Shown piece by piece: positions 8,217 to 16,490 of a stretch of 64,000 nt of DNA. This stretch comes from Burkholderiales bacterium (GTDB taxonomy: Bacteria > Pseudomonadota > Gammaproteobacteria > Burkholderiales > Casimicrobiaceae): the NCBI GenBank assembly GCA_025927765.1, contig JAICKU010000004.1, forward strand, positions 1-64,000, read 5' to 3'. The position numbers and the translations under genes are program-made. The notes under the pieces were generated by a model. It was given only the letters and a program-made list of their open reading frames with translations. It did no database searches and was not told the origin of the DNA. Each line of letters opens with the position of its first letter. The first letter of the stretch is position 1.

Positions 8217-8288
8217 CGCTTCAGCCGGTCGACGAGGATGCGCGTGCAGGCGCTGACGCGCGAACCGGACATCACCGCAACCTCGCTG

Positions 8289-8684
8289 CTAGAGCGTGGG
8301 CGTGCTCTCGTGCGCGTACGTCTTTTCGACGCGCGACTGATCCTCGATGCAACGCTGCGCCGTGGGATACGCGAGCAGGCGCTCGTAGCCGATCTCCGTC
8401 CCGCAATCGACGCAATAGCCGTAGGTGCCATCGCGGATGCGTGCGCGCGCCGCGTCGATCGCGGCGATCTCCTCGGCGTGCCGATCGGTCATCGACAGGT
8501 TCATGTCGGCCTCGGCATCGGCCACGGACTGGTCGCCGCTGTCGCCCGGAAGTGCGCCCGTCAGCGTGCCGTACTCGCGGCTCTCGGTGTCGCCGAGCTC
8601 GTCCTGCACCTCGCCCATCAGTTCGCCACGACGCCGGTCGAGCCGCGCGGACACTTCGGCGAGTTCCTTGTCGGTTAGTGCCAT
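8289..8684 (-). CDS. DksA/TraR-family protein with incomplete zinc site
   Basis: 131-residue DksA/TraR-type regulator: an N-terminal coiled coil (LAEVSARLDRRRGELMGE), a central DRHAEEIAAIDAARARI helix, and a C-terminal zinc-finger region. The first Cys pair is intact (CVDCG) but the second reads CIED, so the fourth Cys is Asp. This resembles DksA variants with reduced zinc dependence. It would bind the RNA polymerase secondary channel. It is not the housekeeping DksA (about 150 residues). Confidence 0.85.
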   Translation of the reverse strand: MALTDKELAEVSARLDRRRGELMGEVQDELGDTESREYGTLTGALPGDSGDQSVADAEADMNLSMTDRHAEEIAAIDAARARIRDGTYGYCVDCGTEIGYERLLAYPTAQRCIEDQSRVEKTYAHESTPTL

Positions 8685-8732
8685 GCGGGCTTTGGCACCC
8701 GCGCGGTCGTTCCAGTTCCCGGGACCGCTGCC

Positions 8733-10310
8733 CTACCCCGGCATGCCGCTCATGACGTCGAGGCCGAGGTACTGCTGGCGGTAGGCTTCGAACGGCCGGT
8801 CGTCCTTCGCCTCGAGCTCCGCCTGCGCGGCGATCGACGCCTCGGCGGCGCGCGCGTAGCGTTGCGCGGCCGCTTCGTCGAACGGCAGCGCGCGCAGGGC
8901 ATCGCGGTGCGCGAGCGAATACGACAGCGCGAACGCGAGGTACGAGTCGTGGTGGCGCTCGTGCATTTCGCGCAGCACCCGCGCGGAAGGCGTTTGCGCG
9001 GGGTCGCGCAGGCGCGCCTCGGCGATCGCGAGCGCGCTGCGGTATTCGTTGCCGCCGGCGGTCGCATCGAGCGCATCGGCGATCGGCCCGCACGCGCCGA
9101 CCACGTCGAGGCCCCAGTCGGACAGCGCCACCTCGTCGCGGCCGCGCGTGAGCCGCAGGCCGGGCTCGCGGCCCCGCTCCGCCACCGTGAACTGGTTGCG
9201 CGCGATCGTCGCGATCTCGTCCGGCGTGTCGGGCGGGCTGTGCGCGAACACGCACGCGAGCAGGAACACGTCGAGCACGCGCATCGTGACCGCATCGACG
9301 CCGATCGGCGAGAACGGATCGAGGTCGAGGCTGCGCACTTCGAGGTACTCGACGCCGCGCTCGGTCAGCGCGTGCAGCGGCCGCTCGCCGCGCCGGATCC
9401 GACGCTTCGGGCGGATCGTTCCGTAGAACTCGTTCTCGATCTGCAGCAGGGTGGTTGCGAGTTGCCGGTACTCGCCGTCGCCACCGCGCACGCCCATCGC
9501 CTCGTAGGCGGGATACGGCTCGGAGAGTCCGCGATGCAGCGACGCCGCATAGTTGGGCAGGCTGTTGAAGCTGACGGCGATCGAGCGCTGCGCATCGCTC
9601 TGATAGCCGAGCGGGCCCATGCGCAGCGACGTCGCGTACGGCAGGTAGAGCGTGTTGTCGGACAGCGGCTGCAGCCGGTGCGCGCGGCCCTCCACGAAGG
9701 ATCGGCATACGGCGGGCGAGGCGCCGAAGAGGTAGAGCGGCAGCCACGAATGGCGGCGGAAATTGCGAATCGCCGCGAAGTAGCGTTCGGTGCGAAAGTC
9801 GCGGAGCTCGCGCGCGTCCGACGCACGCGCCTGCAACGCCGACATCGCGACGTCGGGCAGCGAGAAGTTGTAATGAACGCCCGAAATCGTCTGCATGCGC
9901 CGGCCGTAGCGGCGCGCGAGGCCCATTCGATACACGCTCTTCAACCTGCCGACGTTCGAGCGCCCGTACTGGCCGATGGGAATCGCGTCGTCGGCGGGCA
10001 GGCGGCACGGCATGCTGCTCGCCCACAGCGCGTCGTCGCCGATGTGGCGATAGACGAACTGGTGGATCTCGGTCAGTTCGCGCACGCACGACGCGACGTC
10101 GGGCTGGATGCCGGTGATGAGCTCGAGCTGCGACTCGCTGAAGTCGGTGGTGACGTGCGGATGCGTGAGCGCCGAGCCCAGCGCAGGCGGATGCGGCGTC
10201 GTGTCGAGCGAGCCGTCGGGACGGACCCGCAGGCTTTCCTTCTCGATGCCGCGCCGCGGGCGCGCAAGCGCCTCGCGCGGAGGCGTCAATCCTCGATCCC
10301 CGTGCAGCAC
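8733..10310 (-). CDS. gshA: Glutamate-cysteine ligase
   Basis: Makes gamma-glutamylcysteine from Glu, Cys and ATP, the first step of glutathione synthesis. It is the proteobacterial GshA type: RGIEKESLRV, HPPALGSALTHPHVTTDFSE, SMPCRLP, SGVHYNFS and SLDLDPFSPIG are all visible. I place the start at GTG 10310, giving 525 residues (E. coli 518), with GGGGAGG eight bases upstream. The frame is open a further 43 codons but that part is non-conserved. It is divergent from the lipid methyltransferase gene. Confidence 0.9.
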   Translation of the reverse strand: MLHGDRGLTPPREALARPRRGIEKESLRVRPDGSLDTTPHPPALGSALTHPHVTTDFSESQLELITGIQPDVASCVRELTEIHQFVYRHIGDDALWASSMPCRLPADDAIPIGQYGRSNVGRLKSVYRMGLARRYGRRMQTISGVHYNFSLPDVAMSALQARASDARELRDFRTERYFAAIRNFRRHSWLPLYLFGASPAVCRSFVEGRAHRLQPLSDNTLYLPYATSLRMGPLGYQSDAQRSIAVSFNSLPNYAASLHRGLSEPYPAYEAMGVRGGDGEYRQLATTLLQIENEFYGTIRPKRRIRRGERPLHALTERGVEYLEVRSLDLDPFSPIGVDAVTMRVLDVFLLACVFAHSPPDTPDEIATIARNQFTVAERGREPGLRLTRGRDEVALSDWGLDVVGACGPIADALDATAGGNEYRSALAIAEARLRDPAQTPSARVLREMHERHHDSYLAFALSYSLAHRDALRALPFDEAAAQRYARAAEASIAAQAELEAKDDRPFEAYRQQYLGLDVMSGMPG

Positions 10311-10462
10311 GACGTCATCCTCCCCTTGCGAGCCGAAGCGGCGCGAAGTCCGTGCCGTTCCGCCCGCATTATGCCAACCCCGGCCGGCATCAATTATCAT
10401 GACGCTGCCGAGGGATCCGGGCACGAACCTTTCCTTCAATCGCTCGTCAGCAACACAAGAAC

Positions 10463-11737
10463 ATGAACCCGTTGCCGACTCGACAGACAGGCCGCGCCGA
10501 CGTGGCCTCGCACCGCCCGTCGGGGTCGGTGCAGAAGTTGCTCGACGTGATGATGCAGGGGACCACCATTCCTTGCCGCATCGTCTTTTCCAACGGCACC
10601 GAATACCGCAACAGCGACGAGGCGCCGCGCTTCACGATCATCTTCAGGCGGAATCGCGGCGAACTGCGGCTGCTGCGCTACGGCCACGTGGGCCTCCTCG
10701 AGGCGTATTTCGACGGTGACGTCGACGTCGAGGGCGAGTTCGCGCTGGCCTTCCGTCTCGCGATGGATCGCCAGTTCAGCCAGAACCCGAATGGGCTCGT
10801 CCGCATGCGCAATCGCTGGCACGAGGCGCGGTATTCCAACGCGTCGGTCGCGCAGGCGAAGTCGAATGCACGCTTCCACTACGGGCTCGGCAAGGGGTTC
10901 TACGAACCGTGGCTCGACCGCGTCGGAATGATGTACACGTGCGCGTACTGGAAGGAAGGCACGCGCACGCTCGAGGAAGCGCAGCGCAACAAGATGGACC
11001 ACGTGTGCCGCAAGGTGCAGTTGCAGGCGGGCGAGTCGTTCGTCGACGTCGGCTGCGGCTGGGGCGGCCTCATGCTCCACGCGTGGGAGCGCTACGGCGC
11101 GATCGGCACCGGCATCAATACCGCGAGCGAGCAGGTCGCGGAGTTGCGCGAGGACCTCGAGCGCCGGGGCCTCGCCGACAAGCTCAAGGTGGTCGAGTGC
11201 GATTTCCGCGAGATCCCCGGGCAATACGACAAGCTGCTGTCGATCGGCACGCTCGAGCATGCAGGTCGCGACCAGTTGCCCGCCGTCGTCAAGGCGCATG
11301 CCGATGCGATGAAGCCGGGTGCGCTCGGCGTCATCCACTTCATCGGCCACGTCGGCTCGTTCGACACGGAGTTCTACATCCGCAAGTACATCTTCCCCGG
11401 CGGCTGGATCCCGAGCCTGCACGAGGCGATCGACGCGATGGACCAGTGCGGCCTCGAGGTGCTCGACATCGAGAACCTCCGCCGTCACTATGCGTTGACG
11501 CTCGACGAATGGGCGACGCGCTTCGACGAGAACTGGCAGAGCATCCAGGCGCTCGATCCTGCGCGCTTCGACGAGCGCACGCGGCGCATCTGGCGCACCT
11601 ACCTGTGGTCGTGCGCGGAAATGTTCCGCTCGCGCACGTCGCGCACGTTCCTTTTCCAGGTGACGGTCAGCAAGGGCAACGTCACGAACTATCCGATGAG
11701 CCGGTCGTTCCTGTATCGACAGGCGGCGGCCGCCTGA
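10463..11737 (+). CDS. cfa: Cyclopropane-fatty-acyl-phospholipid synthase-family methyltransferase
   Basis: 424-residue SAM-dependent enzyme that adds a methylene or methyl carbon across the double bond of phospholipid acyl chains. Motifs: FVDVGCGWGGLMLHA for SAM, GINTASEQV, LSIGTLEHAGRDQ, and FYIRKYIFPGGWIPS, typical of the CFA family. The N-terminal acyl-binding domain is present. An FAD oxidoreductase gene follows 41 bases later, an arrangement known for enzymes that make 10-methyl or other modified fatty acids. The product could therefore be methyl-branched rather than cyclopropane lipid. Confidence 0.85.
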   Translation: MNPLPTRQTGRADVASHRPSGSVQKLLDVMMQGTTIPCRIVFSNGTEYRNSDEAPRFTIIFRRNRGELRLLRYGHVGLLEAYFDGDVDVEGEFALAFRLAMDRQFSQNPNGLVRMRNRWHEARYSNASVAQAKSNARFHYGLGKGFYEPWLDRVGMMYTCAYWKEGTRTLEEAQRNKMDHVCRKVQLQAGESFVDVGCGWGGLMLHAWERYGAIGTGINTASEQVAELREDLERRGLADKLKVVECDFREIPGQYDKLLSIGTLEHAGRDQLPAVVKAHADAMKPGALGVIHFIGHVGSFDTEFYIRKYIFPGGWIPSLHEAIDAMDQCGLEVLDIENLRRHYALTLDEWATRFDENWQSIQALDPARFDERTRRIWRTYLWSCAEMFRSRTSRTFLFQVTVSKGNVTNYPMSRSFLYRQAAAA

Positions 11738-11778
11738 AGCGACGCGCGCATCGAACGCCAGATGCGCGCGGCCTCGCG

Positions 11779-13122
11779 TTGACGTCGTACGCGGACAAGG
11801 TCGCGCGGTTGCGCGAACGGCTCGCTGCCGCACCGGGCGGCCACGGCATCGGGCTCGCCAAGGCGACGTCGAACCTCTTTCGCGACCGCACGCGGCACAA
11901 GCCGCGCATCGACGTGAGCCATTTCGATGCGGTGGTCGGCGTCGACCGCCGCGCAGGGCTCGTCGAGGCCGAGGGCATGACCACGTTCGTCGACCTCGCG
12001 GATGCGACGCTGAGCGAAGGCGCGATGCCCGCGGTGGTGCCGCAGTTGAAGTCGATCACGCTCGGGGGCGCCGCGGCCGGCGTGGGCATCGAAGCCACGT
12101 CGTTTCGCCATGGACTCGTGCACGACACGCTCGTCGCAATGGACGTCCTCACGGGCGACGGAGCGATCGTCACCTGCACCGCCGAGAACGAACATCGCGA
12201 TCTCTTCCTCGGCTTTCCCAACTCGTACGGCACGCTCGGCTACGCGCTGAAGCTCACCGCGCGCATGCTCCCGGTCGAGCGCTACGTGCGCGTCGATCAC
12301 GCGCGGTTCGACGATGCGCCCGCGTACTTCGCCGCACTTGCGAACGCGTGTGCCGATCCCGGCGTCGACTTCGTCGACGGCGTCGCGTTCGCGCGCGGCG
12401 ACCTCGTGCTGTCGTGCGCGCGCTTCGTCGACGACGCGCCGTTCACGAGCGACTACACGTACGAGCGCATCTACTACCGGTCGTTGCGCGAACGCGCGCG
12501 CGACTACCTGACGACGCGCGATTACCTTTGGCGGTGGGACACCGACTGGTTCTGGTGCTCGAAGAACGTCGGCGCGCAGCAACCGCTGTTGCGGCGTTTG
12601 TACGGTCGCGGGCGCCTCAATTCCATTACCTACCAGAAGATCATGCGCTGGAATGCGCGGGTCGGCTTGACGCGTACGCTCAACGGCCTTCGTGGACGCA
12701 CGAGCGAGTCGGTGATCCAGGACGTCGACATCCCCATCGCCCGTGCGCCCGAATTCCTCGATTTCCTGTTTCGCCAGATCGGCGTGCTGCCGATCTGGAT
12801 CTGCCCGATCCATGCGCCGGATGCGGCGGCGCCGTCGACGCTCTACCCGCTGCCGCGCGGCACGCTGTCGATCAATTTCGGGTTCTGGGACGCCGTCACG
12901 TTCCGCGAGCCGCGACCGCCTGGCTTCCTCAACCGCATGATCGAGCGCGAGGTGCAGCGCGCGGGCGGCGTGAAATCGCTCTACTCCGACTCGTACTTCG
13001 ACCGCGACGAATTCTGGTCGATCTACGACGGCGCGACCTATCGCGCGCTGAAGGCGCGCTACGACCCGAACGGCGTGCTGGGCGACCTGTACGACAAGGT
13101 CGTCCGACCCCGAATCAGATGA
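11779..13122 (+). CDS. FAD-binding oxidoreductase (DHCR24/UfaA-like)
   Basis: 447 residues if started at TTG 11779; no ATG or GTG is available near the conserved start. FAD-binding type-4 features: TSNLFRDR, VEAEGMTTFVDLADATL, and the flavin-binding loop SITLGGAAAGVGIEA. The C-terminal half ends RYDPNGVLGDLYDKVV. It resembles delta-24-sterol-reductase/UfaA-like proteins that reduce C=C bonds, and pairs with the CFA-type methyltransferase just upstream. A role as reductase of a 10-methylene lipid intermediate is inference. Its 3' end overlaps hemN (opposite strand) by 8 bases. Confidence 0.8.
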   Translation: MTSYADKVARLRERLAAAPGGHGIGLAKATSNLFRDRTRHKPRIDVSHFDAVVGVDRRAGLVEAEGMTTFVDLADATLSEGAMPAVVPQLKSITLGGAAAGVGIEATSFRHGLVHDTLVAMDVLTGDGAIVTCTAENEHRDLFLGFPNSYGTLGYALKLTARMLPVERYVRVDHARFDDAPAYFAALANACADPGVDFVDGVAFARGDLVLSCARFVDDAPFTSDYTYERIYYRSLRERARDYLTTRDYLWRWDTDWFWCSKNVGAQQPLLRRLYGRGRLNSITYQKIMRWNARVGLTRTLNGLRGRTSESVIQDVDIPIARAPEFLDFLFRQIGVLPIWICPIHAPDAAAPSTLYPLPRGTLSINFGFWDAVTFREPRPPGFLNRMIEREVQRAGGVKSLYSDSYFDRDEFWSIYDGATYRALKARYDPNGVLGDLYDKVVRPRIR

Positions 13123-14509
13123 CGCGCGAATACGACGCGCGCTCGCGCGCCTCGCGCAGGTGCCGGTCGAACGCCATCGCGACCGTGCGCACGAGCATGC
13201 GGCCGCGCGGCGTCACTTCGATCGCCGACGGCGTCAGCGTGACGAGGCCGTCGGCGGCAAGCGGTGCCAGTGCGACGCGCTCGACAGCCAAATACTCCCG
13301 GGCGTCGATGCAGAACGTTTCGGCAAGCTCGGCGAAGTCGAGCCGGAACTCGCACATCAGCTTCTGGATCGCATGCCGGCGCAACACGTCGTCGTCGTCG
13401 AGCGCATAACCACGAAACACCGGCAGCCGTCCCTGGTCGAGCGCGCCGTAATACGCGTCGAGCGTCTTCTCGTTCTGCACGTAGTTGCGCCCGATCTTGC
13501 CGATCGCCGACATGCCGAAGGCGATCAGGTCGCAATCGGGCCGTGTCGAGTAGCCCTGGAAGTTCCGGTGCAGCTTGCCTTCGGCGAGTGCCAGCGCCAG
13601 CTCGTCGCCGGGCTTCGCGAAATGGTCCATGCCGATGTACACGTAGCCGGCACACGTCAGCTTGTCGATCGCCGTCGACAGGATCGCGAGCTTCGTCTCG
13701 GCCTGCGGCAGCGCCCCGGCATCGATCTGCCGCTGTGCCTTGAAGAGATGCGGCACGTGCGCGTAACCATAGAGCGCGATGCGGTCGGGCGCGATGCCGA
13801 TCACCTTGTCGAGCGTCGCAGCGAATCCTGTGACGGTCTGCAAGGGCAGCCCGTAGATCAGGTCGGTGTTGATCGACGCGAAGCCGTTCGCGCGTGCCGC
13901 TGTGACCACGCTTCGGGTTTCCTCCTCGCTCTGGATGCGATTGACGGCGCGCTGCACGGCGGGATCGAAATCCTGGATTCCGAACGACACGCGGTTGAAG
14001 CCGAGCTCGCGCAGGAACGCGATCGTCCCGGTGTCGACCTTGCGCGGGTCGATCTCGATCGACGCTTCGGTGTCGTCGGCGAACGGGAACGCGTCGCGCA
14101 GCATGCGCATCAGGTCGGCCATCTCGTCGTGCGCGAGGAACGTAGGCGTGCCGCCGCCCCAGTGCAGCTGCGACACGCGCCGCTCGCCTTCGAGCAGCGA
14201 CGACACGAGATCGATCTCGCGGCCGAGGTAGCGCACGTACTTCGCCGAGCGCCCGCGGTTCGCAGTGATCACCTTGTTGCAGGCGCAGTAGAAGCAGACG
14301 GTGTTGCAGAACGGCAGGTGCACGTAGAGCGACAGCGGCCGCACCTCGTCGACGCGCGCACCCAGCGCATCGACATAATTCGCGGCCGTAAAGCCCGCGT
14401 GAAAGCGATCGGCGGTCGGATACGACGTGTAGCGCGGGCCGAAGCCGTCGTACTTGCGGATCAGATTCGCGTCGAATTCGAAGCCGCGAACGGCGTGCGA
14501 TGGATTCAT
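13115..14509 (-). CDS. hemN: Oxygen-independent coproporphyrinogen III dehydrogenase
   Basis: Radical-SAM enzyme that decarboxylates coproporphyrinogen III to protoporphyrinogen IX without oxygen, needed for haem in anoxic cells. 464 residues. The cluster motif HLPFCNTVCFYCAC (CxxxCxxC plus the extra Cys), WGGGTPT, and a C-terminal HemN domain (YALDDDDVLRRHAIQKLMC) are present. It lies 6 bases behind fnr in the same direction, the usual Fnr-HemN pairing. Confidence 0.95.
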   Translation of the reverse strand: MNPSHAVRGFEFDANLIRKYDGFGPRYTSYPTADRFHAGFTAANYVDALGARVDEVRPLSLYVHLPFCNTVCFYCACNKVITANRGRSAKYVRYLGREIDLVSSLLEGERRVSQLHWGGGTPTFLAHDEMADLMRMLRDAFPFADDTEASIEIDPRKVDTGTIAFLRELGFNRVSFGIQDFDPAVQRAVNRIQSEEETRSVVTAARANGFASINTDLIYGLPLQTVTGFAATLDKVIGIAPDRIALYGYAHVPHLFKAQRQIDAGALPQAETKLAILSTAIDKLTCAGYVYIGMDHFAKPGDELALALAEGKLHRNFQGYSTRPDCDLIAFGMSAIGKIGRNYVQNEKTLDAYYGALDQGRLPVFRGYALDDDDVLRRHAIQKLMCEFRLDFAELAETFCIDAREYLAVERVALAPLAADGLVTLTPSAIEVTPRGRMLVRTVAMAFDRHLREARERASYSRVI

Positions 14510-14515
14510 GGCGCG

Positions 14516-15304
14516 TCAGCTCGCCGAGACGATCTGCGACAGCGCGAGGCGGTCGAGCAGCCGGATCACCCGGCCGTTGACGAGGATCAGGCCCTCGTCG
14601 GCGAAGCGCGAGAACAGCCGGCTCACCGTTTCGAGCTTGAGGCCGAGATGGCTGCCGATTTCCTCGCGCGTCATCCGCAGCACGAATTCGCTCGGCGAGT
14701 ATCCGCGCGCCTGGTAGCGATTCGACAAATCGAGCAGGAACGACGCAAGCCGCTGCTCGGCGCGCATCGAGCCTACCATGAGCGTCACCGTGCGCTCGCG
14801 CACGATCGCCGACGACAGCAACCGGTAGAGCCGGCGCTGGAACGACGCGTCCTCGTGCGCAAGCGTCTCGATGCGATCGAACGGCAGCGTGCACGCTTCC
14901 GTGTCCTCGAGCGCGACGGCGTTGCAGGCGTACACGTCGTTGCCGATGCCTTCGACGCCCACGATCTCGCCCTGCAGGTGGTAGCCCGACACCTGCTCGG
15001 CACCGTCGTCGGTGGCCGTCACCGTCTTGATCGAGCCCGTGCGAATCGCAAAGAGTCCGGTGAACTTCTCGCCGGAGCGGAACAGCACCTCGCCCTTGCG
15101 CAGCCGCACGCGCGTGGAGACGAGCGACGCGAAGAGCGCCTTCGTCTCGGGGTCGACGATGTCGACCGGCATGCAGATTCGCCGCAGGTTGCACGTGACG
15201 CACGACACGCGCTCGCGCCCGACCTCGTGCAGCAGCGGTCGGAGCGGCCGCACCTTGGCGGACCGGGCAGGCGCGGGAACACGAACGGCAGTGGCGACTT
15301 GCAT
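14516..15304 (-). CDS. fnr: Fnr/Anr oxygen-sensing transcription regulator
   Basis: 262-residue Crp/Fnr regulator. The N-terminal CVTCNLRRIC gives three cluster cysteines, and a fourth Cys lies in VYACNAVALED, so it should bind an oxygen-labile 4Fe-4S cluster. The C-terminal helix-turn-helix contains EEIGSHLGLKLETVSRLFSRF, whose E-x2-S-R is the FNR specificity pattern for TTGAT-N4-ATCAA sites. Such sites are seen upstream of ccoN and the hemerythrin gene in this window. The start is ATG 15304. Confidence 0.95.
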   Translation of the reverse strand: MQVATAVRVPAPARSAKVRPLRPLLHEVGRERVSCVTCNLRRICMPVDIVDPETKALFASLVSTRVRLRKGEVLFRSGEKFTGLFAIRTGSIKTVTATDDGAEQVSGYHLQGEIVGVEGIGNDVYACNAVALEDTEACTLPFDRIETLAHEDASFQRRLYRLLSSAIVRERTVTLMVGSMRAEQRLASFLLDLSNRYQARGYSPSEFVLRMTREEIGSHLGLKLETVSRLFSRFADEGLILVNGRVIRLLDRLALSQIVSAS

Positions 15305-15336
15305 CTTGATCCTTCTTTTTCGAGTGAGGAGGCGGG

Positions 15337-15714
15337 TTAGAGGGCGACGCGGTCGAGCTCGGCGATCGCGCCGCGGATGCACGAGAATTCGGTGCTCTTG
15401 TCGAAGAAGAACCGCGCGCCGGCGTCGAGGCACGCGCGCCGGTGCTGCGGCGTTGCGTGATTGGTGAGCATGATGAACGCGATCTCGGGCGACTTCGGAT
15501 GCACGGCGCGCAGCACGTCGACGCCGGTGCCGTCGACGAGCTGGTAGTCGAGCAACACGCAGTCGGGATGCGTGCGAAGGATGCCGTCGACTGCGCCGTC
15601 GGGCGTGCCGGCGCTGCCCACGATCTCGACGCCTTCGATGTCGCGCACGAGCTCGGCGAGGCGCTCGCGCATCGAGGGCACGTCGTCGACGATGAAGATG
15701 GTTCGCGCATTCAT
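15337..15714 (-). CDS. Single-domain response regulator
   Basis: 125-residue receiver domain: FIVDDVPSMRERL, phospho-acceptor Asp in CVLLDYQLVDGTG, Thr in IMLTNHA, and Lys in FFFDKSTEF. No output domain. It sits 32 bases upstream of fnr on the same strand, so it may be co-transcribed and linked to low-oxygen signalling. The start is ATG 15714; a start at 15723 is also open. Confidence 0.85.
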   Translation of the reverse strand: MNARTIFIVDDVPSMRERLAELVRDIEGVEIVGSAGTPDGAVDGILRTHPDCVLLDYQLVDGTGVDVLRAVHPKSPEIAFIMLTNHATPQHRRACLDAGARFFFDKSTEFSCIRGAIAELDRVAL

Positions 15715-15813
15715 GGAACGCATTATTGGCGTCCACGCGCTCGCACGACATCGGCGCCGGCTGAATGCGGCCGTGGGGGAAATCCGCTTTGCGCGGTCGG
15801 GCCTGCCTGAGCC

Positions 15814-15835
15814 GGGGTAGGGATCGCCCTACCCC
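15814..15835 (-). terminator. Hairpin downstream of NarL-type regulator
   Basis: GGGGTAGGG/CCCTACCCC stem of 9 bp with a 4-base loop, 19 bases after the stop of the regulator gene on the minus strand. No T-run follows, so it may be a weak or factor-dependent terminator, or an RNA-stabilising hairpin. Confidence 0.5.
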
Positions 15836-15854
15836 CGCGCCAACCCTGCTTCCG

Positions 15855-16490
15855 TTACTCGTCGATCAGGCGATGGCGCACCGCGTAGTGCACGAGGTCG
15901 GCGTTGTTGTCGACGCCGAGCTTCTCCATGAGCCGCGCCTTGTGCGTGCTGATCGTCTTCGCGGACAGATGCAGTCGCGACGCGATGTCGGTCACCGACT
16001 CGCCGTTGACGAGCATGCGGAACACCTCGAACTCGCGATCGGAGAGTGCCGCGTGCGCAGGCCCTTCGCTGCGCGGCATCGCGTCCTGCGCCAGACGCTC
16101 GGCGACTTCCGCGGTGATGTACGCGCCGCCGGCCGCCACCTTGCGGATCGCGGACACGAGCTGCGACGCCGCGCTCTCCTTCGTGAGGTAGCCCGACGCA
16201 CCGGCACGGATCGCCCGCACGGCGTACTGATGCTCCTCGTGCATGCTGAGCACGAGGACGCGCAGCTTCGGCTTCTCCGCCTTCACCTGCTTGATGAGGT
16301 CGACGCCGCTTTTTCCCGGCATCGACATGTCGAGGAGCAGCAGGTCGAAGTCGAGCGTGCGCACGCGGTCGAGCACCGCGAAGCCGTCGGCGGCTTCGCC
16401 GACGACGTCGAGGTCGCCTGCCGCCTGCAGCAGTTGCTTCAGTCCCTCGCGCAAGATCTGGTGATCGTCCGCGATCACGACGCGGATCAT
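15855..16490 (-). CDS. NarL/FixJ-family response regulator
   Basis: 211 residues: receiver (VVIADDHQILREGL, phospho-acceptor Asp54 in LLLLDMSMPGKSG, Lys104 in YLTKES) followed by a LuxR-type helix-turn-helix (LSDREFEVFRMLVNGESVTD, HLSAKTISTHKARLMEKL). Its ATG overlaps the stop of the upstream kinase gene by 4 bases, so the two form one two-component system. The location between fnr and the cbb3 oxidase genes suggests a redox or respiration role, but the signal is unknown. Confidence 0.92.
   Translation of the reverse strand: MIRVVIADDHQILREGLKQLLQAAGDLDVVGEAADGFAVLDRVRTLDFDLLLLDMSMPGKSGVDLIKQVKAEKPKLRVLVLSMHEEHQYAVRAIRAGASGYLTKESAASQLVSAIRKVAAGGAYITAEVAERLAQDAMPRSEGPAHAALSDREFEVFRMLVNGESVTDIASRLHLSAKTISTHKARLMEKLGVDNNADLVHYAVRHRLIDE

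Noticed and set aside
13160-15340. Long plus-strand frame across hemN and fnr
   Set aside because: Antisense shadow of two clearly conserved genes, typical of GC-rich DNA.
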